Of a stretch of DNA of 32,830 bases, positions 23,229-31,710 are shown in pieces. The notes under the pieces were generated by a model. That model searched no databases, was not told where the DNA came from, and saw only the letters and a program-made list of their open reading frames with translations. Numbering within the stretch: position 1 is the stretch's first letter; the number at the start of each line of letters is the position of its first letter. The stretch is taken from assembly GCA_002315475.1 (NCBI GenBank), contig DCGI01000078.1:1-32830 (forward strand), given 5' to 3'. The position numbers were made by a program, and so were the translations under genes. This DNA is from Christensenella sp. UBA1782. Lineage in GTDB: Bacteria; Bacillota; Clostridia; Christensenellales; DTU072.

Positions 23229-23259
23229 TCAACGCTTATGTAACAAATAGGAGGATTCA

Positions 23260-23631
23260 ATGCCGACAATTAACCAGCTTATCAGACAAGGTAGAGAAAA
23301 ACAAGTAAAGAAGAGCCAAGCGCCTTTGATGCAAAAATGCCCTCAAAAACGTGGCGTATGCTTATCCGTTACCACCACTACCCCGAAAAAGCCTAACTCC
23401 GCTGTGAGAAAAATCGCAAGAGTACGTTTAGTCAACGGTTTGGAAGGTACCGTATATATTCCCGGTATCGGACATACGTTGCAAGAACATAGTGTCGTTC
23501 TTGTCAGAGGCGGAAGAGTAAAGGACCTGCCGGGCGTTCGTTATCATATCATTCGCGGTACCTTAGATACTTCGGGTGTGGCGAAACGTAACCAAGCACG
23601 TTCCAAATACGGCGCAAAGCGTCCTAAATAA
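23260..23631 (+). CDS. rpsL: 30S ribosomal protein S12
   Basis: Decoding-centre protein of the small subunit, 123 residues. Signature stretches are MPTINQLIRQGREK, TTPKKPNSAVRKIARVRL, GIGHTLQEHSVVLVRGGRVKDLPGVRYHIIRG and the basic tail RSKYGAKRPK. The lysines at the positions where streptomycin resistance changes arise (in KKPNSA and in VKDLPG) are the usual ones. AGGAGG precedes the ATG. It leads the str cluster and is followed 29 bases later by rpsG. Confidence 0.98.
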   Translation: MPTINQLIRQGREKQVKKSQAPLMQKCPQKRGVCLSVTTTTPKKPNSAVRKIARVRLVNGLEGTVYIPGIGHTLQEHSVVLVRGGRVKDLPGVRYHIIRGTLDTSGVAKRNQARSKYGAKRPK

Positions 23632-23660
23632 TATCAGATTTCTATCAGGAGGATATAAAA

Positions 23661-24131
23661 ATGCCCAGAAGAAGTGGTGTACCGAAGCGTGATGTTTTAC
23701 CCGATGCCGTCTATAATTCTAAGGTCGTTACCAAATTGATTAACCAAGTTATGCAAGACGGAGAAAGAGGTGTCGCACAAAAAATCGTTTACGGAGCGTT
23801 TGACGTCATTCGTGAAAAAATGAATCAAAACCCCGATGAAGTTTTCTTTAAGGCTCTCGAAAACGTAATGCCTACTTTGGAAGTTAAAGCGAGAAGAATC
23901 GGCGGAAGCAACTATCAAGTACCGTTGGAAATTCGTCCCGAAAGACGCCAAACCTTAGGAATTCGTTGGATTGTAATGTTTGCAAGAAAACGCGGTGAAA
24001 AAACGATGATTGAGCGTCTCTCCGCCGAATTGATGGATGCCTTCAATAATGCAGGCGGGGCCGTCAAAAAGAAGGAAGACACGCACCGTATGGCTGAAGC
24101 CAACAAGGCTTACGCACATTATCGTTTTTAA
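23661..24131 (+). CDS. rpsG: 30S ribosomal protein S7
   Basis: 16S rRNA-binding assembly protein of the 30S head, 156 residues, normal length. Seen: MPRRSGVPKRDVLPD, MQDGERGVAQKIVYGAFD, VKARRIGGSNYQVPLEIRPERRQTLGIRW and the C-terminal THRMAEANKAYAHYRF. The ATG has an AGGAGG site. In enterobacteria S7 represses its own operon; whether the hairpins downstream take part here is unknown. A terminator-like hairpin separates it from fusA. Confidence 0.98.
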   Translation: MPRRSGVPKRDVLPDAVYNSKVVTKLINQVMQDGERGVAQKIVYGAFDVIREKMNQNPDEVFFKALENVMPTLEVKARRIGGSNYQVPLEIRPERRQTLGIRWIVMFARKRGEKTMIERLSAELMDAFNNAGGAVKKKEDTHRMAEANKAYAHYRF

Positions 24132-24152
24132 TCGATAAATCAACCAAAAAAC

Positions 24153-24185
24153 GGCATACGGTCCTTCGGGAGTATGCCTTTTTTT
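24153..24185 (+). terminator. terminator or attenuator between rpsG and fusA
   Basis: GGCATAC (24153-24159) pairs with GTATGCC (24172-24178); inside, TCC-TTCG-GGA adds three pairs capped by a C(UUCG)G tetraloop after a 2-base bulge. Seven T residues follow. No clear fusA promoter is visible downstream, so partial read-through is likely. Confidence 0.8.
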
Positions 24186-24219
24186 ATTCAAAAAGACAAT
24201 AAAAACAAAAAAATCAGGT

Positions 24220-24242
24220 TTTGTCCGAAGAATTCGGGCAAA
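24220..24242 (+). promoter_or_regulatory. fusA leader hairpin
   Basis: TTTGTCCGAA and TTCGGGCAAA pair over 10 positions (one G-U) around a GAA loop, ending 17 bases before the AATTGGAGG ribosome site of fusA. There is no T run. It may be an RNA regulatory element or a protein-binding dyad. Confidence 0.5.
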
Positions 24243-24268
24243 GATAGTAAAAAGAAATTGGAGGAATT

Positions 24269-26347
24269 ATGGCAAGAGATATACCGCTCGAGAAAGTGCG
24301 TAACATAGGTATTATGGCGCACATTGATGCAGGCAAAACAACCACCAGCGAACGTATTCTGTACTATACCGGCATTACTCACAAAATCGGAGAAGTGCAT
24401 GACGGTGCGGCTACGATGGACTGGATGGAACAAGAACAGGAGCGTGGTATTACCATCACTTCGGCTGCCGTATCGGCGCACTGGAACGGACATACCATTA
24501 ACGTCATCGACACGCCCGGACACGTGGACTTCACCGTAGAAGTGGAAAGAAGCCTTCGCGTATTGGACGGAGCCGTAGCCGTCTTCTGCGGAAGAGGCGG
24601 TGTGCAACCCCAAAGCGAAACGGTATGGCGTCAGGCTACGAAGTATCACGTACCCCGTATGGCTTTCGTCAACAAAATGGACTTGGTGGGTGCCGACTTC
24701 TATAACGTCGTAAAGATGATTCGGGAGCGTTTGCAAGCTCGTCCCGTATGCGTTACCCTTCCTATCGGTAAAGAAGCCGACCTCGAAGGTATCGTAGACG
24801 TGCTCAACATGAAAGCCATCTATTACGATAACGCTACGAAAGGAACCAAATACGAATACAGAGATATCCCCGCCAACATGTTGGATTTGGCACAACAATA
24901 CCATGCCGACTTGGTGGAAGCTACCGCCGACTTTGACGACGAAATCATGATGAAAGTTCTCGAAGGGGAAGAACCGACTATCGAAGAAGTACAAAAAGCT
25001 CTCCGTAAAGCGACTATCGCGCTCGGACTCGTACCCGTTTTCTGCGGAAGTGCTTACAAGAACATCGGTATTCAACGTATGCTCGACGGCGTCATCGACT
25101 ACTTGCCTTCTCCTCTTGACATTCCTCCGGTGGACGGTGTCAACATGAAAGGCGAAAAGATCGTCCGTCACACCAGCGATACCGAACCCCTTTCCGGTCT
25201 TGCCTTTAAGATCGCCAACGATATCTACGGAAAATTGACTTTCTACCGTATTTATTCCGGTGTTCTTACCAAAGGTATGTCGGTTTATAACAGTAACAAA
25301 GACAGCAACGAAAGAATCGCAAGAATTATTCGTATGCGTTCTAACGAAAGAATCGATATCGACGAAGCTTATGCGGGCGACATCGTAGCCATCATCGGTT
25401 TGAAAAACACGACCACCGGTGAAACCCTCTGCGACGAAAAGAACCCCATCATTTTGGACGAAATGAAGTTCCCCGATCCGGTTATCCGTTTGGCTATCGA
25501 ACCGAAGACGAAAATCGGTCAGGAAAAAATGAGTCTTGCTCTCCAACGTCTTGCCGAAGAAGATCCTACCTTCCGTACCTACACCGATCAAGAAACCGGT
25601 CAGACCATTATCGCCGGTATGGGAGAATTGCACTTGGATATCATCGTAGACAGATTGCTTCGTGAATTCAAAGTGGAAGCCAACATCGGTAAGCCGCAAG
25701 TCGCCTATCGTGAAACCATCAAGAAGAAGGCTCGTGCCGAAGGCAAATACGTTCGTCAGAGCGGTGGTAAAGGTCAATACGGACACTGCGTCATTGAAAT
25801 CGAACCGAACGAACCCGGCAAAGGTATCGAAATCGTCGATGAAATCAAGGGTGGCGTTATTCCGAAGGAATTTATCAAGCCTTGTTGCGAAGGTATGTTG
25901 GAAGCTTGTCGCGGCGGCGTGCTGATCGGCTGCGAAATGGTTGACTTAATCATCCACCTCGTCGACGGTAGCTACCATGAAGTCGACTCTTCGGAAATGA
26001 GCTTCAAAATCGCCGGCAGTATGGCTATCAAGGAAGCTTGCCGTCAAGCGGACGCCACCATCCTCGAACCTATGATGGACGTACAGGTAGAAGTACCTTC
26101 CGACTATTTGGGCGAAGTCATCAACACCGTAACCGGTCGTCGCGGAAATATTCGTGAAATGCTCGACATCGCCGGCAACAAAGCCGTCAACTGCGATATA
26201 CCGCTTTCCGAAATGTTCGGTTACGCAACCGTCCTCAGAAGCGCAACGCAAGGTCGCGGAACGTACATGATGCAGTTCAAGTGTTATACCGAAGTGCCTT
26301 CGAGCGAAAAGAAGCGTTTGATTGAAGGAATGGGCACCAAACAATAA
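24269..26347 (+). CDS. fusA: elongation factor G
   Basis: Translocation GTPase, 692 residues, normal length with all five domains. GTP-binding motifs: AHIDAGKT (G1), RGITIT switch region, DTPGHVDF (G3), NKMD (G4) and the GSAYKN (G5) stretch. Domain II follows from about residue 285, and the C-terminal half has GQTIIAGMGELHLDI, GGKGQYGHC and the domain V segment MLDIAGNKAVNCDIPLSEMFGYATVLRS. The segment usually reading VFDAVAGVEPQSETVWRQA is VFCGRGGVQPQSETVWRQA here. Starts after TTGGAGG. Its upstream terminator and leader hairpin suggest separate control from rpsL-rpsG. Confidence 0.98.
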   Translation: MARDIPLEKVRNIGIMAHIDAGKTTTSERILYYTGITHKIGEVHDGAATMDWMEQEQERGITITSAAVSAHWNGHTINVIDTPGHVDFTVEVERSLRVLDGAVAVFCGRGGVQPQSETVWRQATKYHVPRMAFVNKMDLVGADFYNVVKMIRERLQARPVCVTLPIGKEADLEGIVDVLNMKAIYYDNATKGTKYEYRDIPANMLDLAQQYHADLVEATADFDDEIMMKVLEGEEPTIEEVQKALRKATIALGLVPVFCGSAYKNIGIQRMLDGVIDYLPSPLDIPPVDGVNMKGEKIVRHTSDTEPLSGLAFKIANDIYGKLTFYRIYSGVLTKGMSVYNSNKDSNERIARIIRMRSNERIDIDEAYAGDIVAIIGLKNTTTGETLCDEKNPIILDEMKFPDPVIRLAIEPKTKIGQEKMSLALQRLAEEDPTFRTYTDQETGQTIIAGMGELHLDIIVDRLLREFKVEANIGKPQVAYRETIKKKARAEGKYVRQSGGKGQYGHCVIEIEPNEPGKGIEIVDEIKGGVIPKEFIKPCCEGMLEACRGGVLIGCEMVDLIIHLVDGSYHEVDSSEMSFKIAGSMAIKEACRQADATILEPMMDVQVEVPSDYLGEVINTVTGRRGNIREMLDIAGNKAVNCDIPLSEMFGYATVLRSATQGRGTYMMQFKCYTEVPSSEKKRLIEGMGTKQ

Positions 26348-26370
26348 GAAGTAGAGTAAAAATCCCAAAA

Positions 26371-26395
26371 AGATCTACTTCGGTAGGTCTTTTTT
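26371..26395 (+). terminator. terminator after fusA
   Basis: AGATCTAC and GTAGGTCT form an 8-bp stem (one U-G pair) capped by a C(UUCG)G tetraloop and followed by T residues. It separates fusA from tuf, which has its own promoter. Confidence 0.85.
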
Positions 26396-26425
26396 GGATT
26401 ATTTTACAAAACTACCCAAAATTGC

Positions 26426-26454
26426 TTGATACTTAGTAAAAAATAGTATATAAT
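26426..26454 (+). promoter_or_regulatory. tuf promoter
   Basis: TTGATA (26426-26431), 17-base spacer, TATAAT (26449-26454), 43 bases upstream of the tuf ATG, which has a TTGGAGGAG site. Confidence 0.8.
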
Positions 26455-26497
26455 TATTCCAAACTCAAAATATTGATTTAATTGGAGGAGATCTAAA

Positions 26498-27703
26498 ATG
26501 GCTAAAGCTAAATTTGAAAGAACTAAGCCGCACGTCAATATCGGAACCATCGGTCACGTTGACCATGGCAAGACGACTTTGACCGCCGCTATTACAATGG
26601 TTTCCGCAGCTGCAGGTAAAGCTGAAGTTATGCGTTATGACCAAATCGACAAAGCTCCGGAAGAAAAAGCAAGAGGAATCACCATCAACACCGCACACGT
26701 AGAGTACGAAACCGAAACCCGTCACTACGCTCACGTTGACTGCCCCGGACACGCTGACTATGTTAAAAACATGATCACCGGTGCCGCACAAATGGACGGT
26801 GCCATCCTCGTTGTTGCTTCCACCGACGGACCGATGCCGCAAACTCGTGAACATATCTTGCTTGCTCGTCAGGTAGGTGTTCCGAAGATCGTAGTATTTA
26901 TGAACAAAGTTGACCAAGTCGACGATCCCGAACTTCTTGACCTCGTAGAAATGGAAATTCGTGAATTGCTCAGTCAATATGAATTCCCGGGCGACGACAC
27001 CCCGATCATCAAGGGTTCCGCTTTGAAAGCTATCGAAGCTTGTAACGCAGGAAAAGCCGACGGCCCCGATTGCGATTGCATCAGAGAATTGCTTGCTGCC
27101 GTAGACAGCTACATTCCCGCTCCCGTACGTGACACCGAAATGCCCTTCCTTATGCCTGTAGAAGACGTCTTCACGATCACCGGTCGTGGAACCGTTGCTA
27201 CCGGAAGAGTAGAACGTGGTATGGTTAAGATGTCTGACAAAGTCGAAATCGTAGGACTCATGGACAAGCCGAAGGAAACCACCATCACCGGTATCGAAAT
27301 GTTCCGTAAGCTCCTTGACTTCGCAGAAGCCGGCGATAACGTTGGTTTGCTCCTCAGAGGTATCGAAAGAAAAGATATCGAAAGAGGTCAAGTTATCGCA
27401 AAACCCGGAACCATTCATCCGCACACCCACTTCACCAGCCAAGTATACGTCTTGACGAAAGAAGAAGGCGGACGTCATACCCCGTTCTTTAACGGATATC
27501 GTCCTCAATTCTATTTCAGAACGACCGACGTTACCGGAACCATCAAGCTTCCCGAAGGAACCGAAATGGTTATGCCCGGTGATAACATTCAAATGGAAAT
27601 CACCTTGATTACCCCTATCGCTTGCGAAAAGGGACTTCGTTTCGCTATCCGTGAAGGTGGCAGAACGGTAGGTAGTGGTGTTGTCGCTGAAATTATCGAA
27701 TAA
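26498..27703 (+). CDS. tuf: elongation factor Tu
   Basis: GTPase that delivers aminoacyl-tRNA to the ribosome, 401 residues, slightly longer than the common 393-397. GTP motifs: GHVDHGKT (19-26), RGITI, DCPGHADY, NKVD (usually NKCD) and GSALKA. After GSALKA there is a short Cys-containing insertion, EACNAGKADGPDCDCIREL, in the loop that is normally about three residues shorter. Domain II begins near PFLMPVEDVFTITGRGTVATGRVERG and domain III ends GGRTVGSGVVAEIIE. It has its own promoter and terminator, so it can be expressed independently of rpsL-rpsG and fusA. Confidence 0.98.
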   Translation: MAKAKFERTKPHVNIGTIGHVDHGKTTLTAAITMVSAAAGKAEVMRYDQIDKAPEEKARGITINTAHVEYETETRHYAHVDCPGHADYVKNMITGAAQMDGAILVVASTDGPMPQTREHILLARQVGVPKIVVFMNKVDQVDDPELLDLVEMEIRELLSQYEFPGDDTPIIKGSALKAIEACNAGKADGPDCDCIRELLAAVDSYIPAPVRDTEMPFLMPVEDVFTITGRGTVATGRVERGMVKMSDKVEIVGLMDKPKETTITGIEMFRKLLDFAEAGDNVGLLLRGIERKDIERGQVIAKPGTIHPHTHFTSQVYVLTKEEGGRHTPFFNGYRPQFYFRTTDVTGTIKLPEGTEMVMPGDNIQMEITLITPIACEKGLRFAIREGGRTVGSGVVAEIIE

Positions 27704-27735
27704 TCCGATTAAATTTTACGATACTGCAAAAACAG

Positions 27736-27768
27736 AATCCGTCCCCGTAAAAAGGGACGGATTTTTTT
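27736..27768 (+). terminator. tuf terminator
   Basis: AATCCGTCCC (27736-27745) and GGGACGGATT (27754-27763) form a 10-bp stem with an 8-base loop, followed by a T run. Confidence 0.9.
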
Positions 27769-27835
27769 ATACATACTCCGCACTGCGTTGCAACCTGCGC
27801 TTCAAAATTGCCCCGATTCTTCTATTGTAATCCGA

Positions 27836-27864
27836 TTGTAATTTTTCTTCTTATTTGTTATAAT
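27836..27864 (+). promoter_or_regulatory. promoter of the EamA-like gene
   Basis: TTGTAA (27836-27841), 17-base spacer, TATAAT (27859-27864). In the leader, GGACG and CGTCC form a small hairpin near 27874-27893 ahead of the CGGAGGAG ribosome site. Confidence 0.75.
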
Positions 27865-27917
27865 ATCGGCATACGGACGAAAAATCGCCGTCCTACGACA
27901 GATTCGGAGGAGAACCC

Positions 27918-28346
27918 ATGCTTTCATTGATTTGGCCGATAGCCATTATCGTCATATCCAACGTTTTTTACCAGATTTGCGCAAAATCGGTTCCGAACGA
28001 GATGAACCCTTTTGCTTCCCTTACCGTTACGTACACCATTTCCGCCATCGTATCTTTGATACTCTTCTTTATCGTCAACAAAGGCGGAAATCCCTTCCAC
28101 GAAGTCGCCAAAACCAATTGGGCACCCTTTGTTCTCGGCATCGTAATCGTAGGTTTGGAAGGTGGCTACATATACGCCTACAAAGCGGGATGGTCGGTCA
28201 ATACCGTCCCCGTCTTACAAGCCGCCATCTGTGCGATTCTTTTGCTTTTTGTTTCTTTTTTCCTCTACAAAGAAGCACTTTCTTGGAAAAAAATCGTCGG
28301 CATCGTCATTTGCCTCATCGGTCTTGTTTTCCTCAATCTAAAATAA
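27918..28346 (+). CDS. half-size EamA/DMT-family membrane protein
   Basis: A 142-residue integral membrane protein with four predicted helices: about 1-20 (LSLIWPIAIIVISNVFYQI), 32-52 (SLTVTYTISAIVSLILFFIV), 66-88 (WAPFVLGIVIVGLEGGYIYAY), and a paired region 97-140 (VPVLQAAICAILLLFVSFFLY, then KKIVGIVICLIGLVFLNL), so four to five helices in all. The KEALSWKKIVGIVICLIGLVFL ending is the standard EamA repeat signature. Full EamA exporters have two such repeats and about 290 residues; this one would work as a dimer, like small multidrug resistance proteins. Substrate unknown. Monocistronic, with its own promoter. Confidence 0.85.
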   Translation: MLSLIWPIAIIVISNVFYQICAKSVPNEMNPFASLTVTYTISAIVSLILFFIVNKGGNPFHEVAKTNWAPFVLGIVIVGLEGGYIYAYKAGWSVNTVPVLQAAICAILLLFVSFFLYKEALSWKKIVGIVICLIGLVFLNLK

Positions 28347-28362
28347 TCCTCCGCCTCGACTC

Positions 28363-28400
28363 AAAAAAAGGCACCCCGCACGTTTTCGGTGCAAGGTGCC
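28363..28400 (-). terminator. terminator of the GPH symporter operon
   Basis: On the minus strand GGCACC (28400-28395) pairs with GGTGCC (28375-28370), with an inner GCACC/GTGC helix, and runs into seven T residues (28369-28363). On the plus strand the T run is weak, so it mainly serves the symporter genes. Confidence 0.82.
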
Positions 28401-28431
28401 TGTTTACCCTCCGGAATCCTTCGGAAGGTTT

Positions 28432-30051
28432 TTATTCGGGTTTTTCTTCGTCGGACGCCACTTCTTTCATGGTCTTGGTAAGAACGTCCTCCGTTTGAGA
28501 AGCATCGACGCTAACGGTTTCGGAAGTACAGTCCGTAACACTTTCGGAAATACTGTCGGTAACATTTTCGCAAACCGTAACGGTTTCGCCGGTACCGGCT
28601 ACGGCGAGTGCCATAGCGTTGGTCATCCCTTCACGAGCGAGTTTTCGCTCGGCGAGTTCGGTACGCACCTTTTCCATTGTTTTCTTATCCAATTTGATAA
28701 AGAAGTACGGCAAAATGGTGAACAGACAACCCACACTGGTACCTATGGTGAAAATCCAAAAGAGCCAATCTTTGGTGAAATCGCTTTGCACGACGTTGTC
28801 GCCCGATTGGAATTGGATATAGGTAAAGAGCAAACCCGAAAGAATGGGGTTCAAGATGCTAATCGGTGCGGTAACCCACGAGCCGACGAGGTCGGTAGTG
28901 GATTCGTTCCGGATGCCGTATTTCCATTCGTAATGATCCCAAATATCGGTGTCAAACATGGTCGTCGCCACACCGCAGACGTACTCGAATACGGCGGCAA
29001 AGGCACGCGTTGCAAACAGAACGACAAGGAACCATAATCCCGTACCGTACCCGACGGCAAGCAATATGAGATTGGCGATAATGGTCATAACGTTATAAGC
29101 AATAATAATCGCTTTGGAAGACATTTTTTGGAAAATCTTCTTCGACATAAGCAAACTCGCCCACGCAAATAAACCGGCTATACCCCAAATAAAGGTTTGC
29201 AAGCTATAAGCACCGTAGCAGTACATAATAACGTAAGCGGAAGCAAGACCGGCTTCATAGTTGAATAAAGAACCGATGTTTCCTATCCAAGTAATCATCT
29301 TGTTCTTGTTCTTGAACACCATACCTAAGTTTTTCCAAGGCTTTTCCGCCTGTTGAATCATAACTCTTTCCCGCAGATTTTTGGCGGTAAACAAAGCGGC
29401 AAGGGAAAGTAATCCTAAGAAGCACGACAAAATAATAAAGACCAAACGCACGCTGATACCGACTTGCGGTCCGTATTCCACGAATACCGGAATCCAGCTC
29501 GGTACGGTAGTGGCTATGATACCCATGGCTTTGGAGATAGAGAAGGCACTTTGCCGCTCCCCTTCGTTTTGTGTAATACATTTGGTAAGACCGTTCCATG
29601 CCGTCGTACAAAGACCGTTACTGATACCGTACAGTATGTACGTGGTATACATCCAAATATTGGAGCCCACCCCTTCACCCGAGAACGGGTTCAAGAAGAA
29701 TAGGATTGCTAACGCGGCGGTAAGCGGTGCGGTGAAGATGAAGTACGGTCGAAAACGTCCCCATTTCGTCTTGGTGGAGTCCTCCAACAAGGAAATAATC
29801 GGCCCTTGCACGTATCCGATAATGGTACTGACCGTCATCAGAATACTGAATGCGGCTACGTCGGCGCCCAAACCCATAACCAAAAACATATGAATGAAGT
29901 TGGTGCTGGAAATCAGTTGTACGCTTCCGCCTCTGCCGAAGTCACATAATCCGTAAGACCATATCTCTCCGGTCGACATTTTTGCGTCGGTGGATTTCTC
30001 GTTCTTTAAGCGATAAAAGAAATCCTTCAGGTTTAATTTCTTTTTTGCCAT
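28432..30051 (-). CDS. GPH-family sugar:cation symporter (copy 1)
   Basis: A 539-residue, roughly 12-helix membrane transporter of the glycoside-pentoside-hexuronide family in the MFS superfamily. Family marks: IWSYGLCDFG near residue 30, and GPIISLLEDSTKTKWGRFRPYFIFTAPL around residue 80, matching the D-x4-K-x-GRFRP loop of MelB-like symporters, plus DIWDHYEWKYGIRNESTTDLVG in the second half. Import of a glycoside with sodium or proton is expected; the sugar is unknown. A tail of about 80 residues after the last helix (KLDKKTMEKVRTELAERKL...) carries Ser/Thr/Glu-rich imperfect repeats ending KEVASDEEKPE, not typical of the family. It lies 10 bases after its paralog, whose stop codon overlaps its AAGGAG site. 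Confidence 0.9.
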   Translation of the reverse strand: MAKKKLNLKDFFYRLKNEKSTDAKMSTGEIWSYGLCDFGRGGSVQLISSTNFIHMFLVMGLGADVAAFSILMTVSTIIGYVQGPIISLLEDSTKTKWGRFRPYFIFTAPLTAALAILFFLNPFSGEGVGSNIWMYTTYILYGISNGLCTTAWNGLTKCITQNEGERQSAFSISKAMGIIATTVPSWIPVFVEYGPQVGISVRLVFIILSCFLGLLSLAALFTAKNLRERVMIQQAEKPWKNLGMVFKNKNKMITWIGNIGSLFNYEAGLASAYVIMYCYGAYSLQTFIWGIAGLFAWASLLMSKKIFQKMSSKAIIIAYNVMTIIANLILLAVGYGTGLWFLVVLFATRAFAAVFEYVCGVATTMFDTDIWDHYEWKYGIRNESTTDLVGSWVTAPISILNPILSGLLFTYIQFQSGDNVVQSDFTKDWLFWIFTIGTSVGCLFTILPYFFIKLDKKTMEKVRTELAERKLAREGMTNAMALAVAGTGETVTVCENVTDSISESVTDCTSETVSVDASQTEDVLTKTMKEVASDEEKPE

Positions 30052-30061
30052 AGTATTCTCC

Positions 30062-31663
30062 TTATTCGTCTTTTGTCATCGTATCGGAAGCCACTTCGTC
30101 TTTTATCATCGTATCGGAAGCCACTTCGTCTTTTTCCGTTACACTTTTAACGTTTTCGACGATCTCGCCGGAAACCGTTCCGCCCGCCTCCAAAGCAAGT
30201 TCCATTGCCGGCGTGACGTCTTCCCGTTGCAGCTTTCTTTCCGCCAATTCTTTATGAACCTTTTCCATCGTCTTTTTATCCAGTTTAATAAAAAGATAAG
30301 GGACACACGTAATCAAAGCGTTCAAGGAGCCGCAAATGCAGAACAAATAGAAAAGCCATTTCTTTGTAAAATCGCTTTGCACAATCGAAGAACCTTCCGT
30401 TCCTTCCTGAAATTGAATGGTTTTTAATACCCAAGCGAAGATATAAGGATTGGCGATGCTGATCGGGATACCCACCCAACCGCCTACGAGGTCGGTGGTA
30501 GACTCGTTACGGATGCCGTACTTCCATTCGTAGTGATCCCAAATATCGGTATCGAATGCCGTTTGCGCAACGGTGCTGACGTACTCGAATACGGCGGCAA
30601 GACAACGCGTCGCGAATAAAGCAATAATAAACCCGATACCCTCCCCGAAACCGATAATCATCAAAATAACGTTCGCCGCCACCGTAGAAAGCTGATATAA
30701 ATAAATAACCTTCTTGTTGGACATCTTATTGAAGACTTTTCCGGCAATCAAAAGGGGAACCCATGCACAGAATCCGGCAAACCCCCAAACCAACGTTTGG
30801 ATACCGTAGTTTCCGTAGCAATACATAAAAAGGAAAGGCGTGATACCGGAAGCGATATTGCTGAAAACGCTGGAAATCTTATCAATCCACCGGAGCATCA
30901 TGTTCTTATTCTTAAACACCATACCGATATTTTTCCAAGGCTTTTCGGCGTGTTTAATCATAATACGTTCTTGCAGATTCTTAGCGGTAAGGCAAGCAAA
31001 GATACCCAGTGCACCCATGATGACGGACATCACCGCAAAAACGATTTTTAAGGCGGTGCTTTCCGGCATACCGAACCACTCTCCGAAATACTTCGGTGCG
31101 TATTCGATTAGGATAGGCATGGCACTGGGGATTACGGTGGAAATGATACTCAAACCTTTTGCAATGGAAAATGCCTTTTGCCGTTCTTCACCGTTTTGCG
31201 TGATACACTTCGTCAAGCCACCCCAAGCGGTATTACAAAAACCGCTGCTGATGCCGTACAGAATATAGAAAATATAAACGTACGGAATGGCGGCAGAGCC
31301 CGAAAACGGGTTTAAGAAGAAAGCAATACTCAACGCCGCCGTCAAAGGTGCCGTTACGATAAAATACGGTCGAAACCGCCCCCATTTCGACTTAGTGGAG
31401 TCTTCCAACAGCGAAATAACCGGCCCCTGACAGTATCCGATGATGACCTGCACCACTTCAAGGGTAGCATACGCCATCGCATCGATACCGAGTACGGTTA
31501 AAATAAAAATTTTCAGATAGGAGGAAATTAAATTCGAGCCTCCGCTCTTACCGAAGTCGCACAAACCGTACGACCAAATCTCTTTCGTCGACATTTTTCT
31601 TTCCGTCGACTTCTCGGTTTTTAACCGCATTCTAAAATCTTTCAGCCTGTTATTTTTTGCCAT
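30062..31663 (-). CDS. GPH-family sugar:cation symporter (copy 2)
   Basis: A 533-residue paralog of the next gene in the operon, sharing the IWSYGLCDFG start, the DSTKSKWGRFRPYFIVTAPL loop, DIWDHYEWKYGIRNESTTDLVG and a long C-terminal tail. The two look like a tandem duplication that has since diverged, probably toward different sugars or as partners. The tail ends in a 10-residue tandem repeat (DEVASDTM type, 30067-30126). First gene of the pair; promoter TTTACA-18-TATACT at 31733-31704, overlapped by a 20-bp palindrome. An AAGGA site precedes the ATG. Conditional expression through a repressor at the palindrome is plausible. Confidence 0.9.
   Translation of the reverse strand: MAKNNRLKDFRMRLKTEKSTERKMSTKEIWSYGLCDFGKSGGSNLISSYLKIFILTVLGIDAMAYATLEVVQVIIGYCQGPVISLLEDSTKSKWGRFRPYFIVTAPLTAALSIAFFLNPFSGSAAIPYVYIFYILYGISSGFCNTAWGGLTKCITQNGEERQKAFSIAKGLSIISTVIPSAMPILIEYAPKYFGEWFGMPESTALKIVFAVMSVIMGALGIFACLTAKNLQERIMIKHAEKPWKNIGMVFKNKNMMLRWIDKISSVFSNIASGITPFLFMYCYGNYGIQTLVWGFAGFCAWVPLLIAGKVFNKMSNKKVIYLYQLSTVAANVILMIIGFGEGIGFIIALFATRCLAAVFEYVSTVAQTAFDTDIWDHYEWKYGIRNESTTDLVGGWVGIPISIANPYIFAWVLKTIQFQEGTEGSSIVQSDFTKKWLFYLFCICGSLNALITCVPYLFIKLDKKTMEKVHKELAERKLQREDVTPAMELALEAGGTVSGEIVENVKSVTEKDEVASDTMIKDEVASDTMTKDE
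30067..30126 (-). repeat. 30-bp tandem repeat in symporter tail
   Basis: Two adjacent 30-base units (30067-30096 and 30097-30126) differing at one base encode the VASDTM-x-KDE repeat at the C-terminus of symporter copy 2. A related VASDE sequence ends copy 1. Confidence 0.88.
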
Positions 31664-31690
31664 TTTTCTTTTTCCTTATTGGGAATGGTA

Positions 31691-31710
31691 GTATACTTAT
31701 ATAAGTATAC
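31691..31710. promoter_or_regulatory. 20-bp perfect palindrome at the symporter promoter
   Basis: GTATACTTAT followed directly by its reverse complement ATAAGTATAC. It overlaps the TATACT -10 box of the symporter operon, so a dimeric repressor here would block initiation. No candidate regulator gene is adjacent. Confidence 0.75.

Noticed and set aside
24188..25786. Long open frame (532 codons) antisense to fusA, and a similar one at 26465-27592 antisense to tuf
   Set aside because: Both mirror highly expressed genes with biased codons, have no recognisable domains and no ribosome sites; they are codon-bias shadows.
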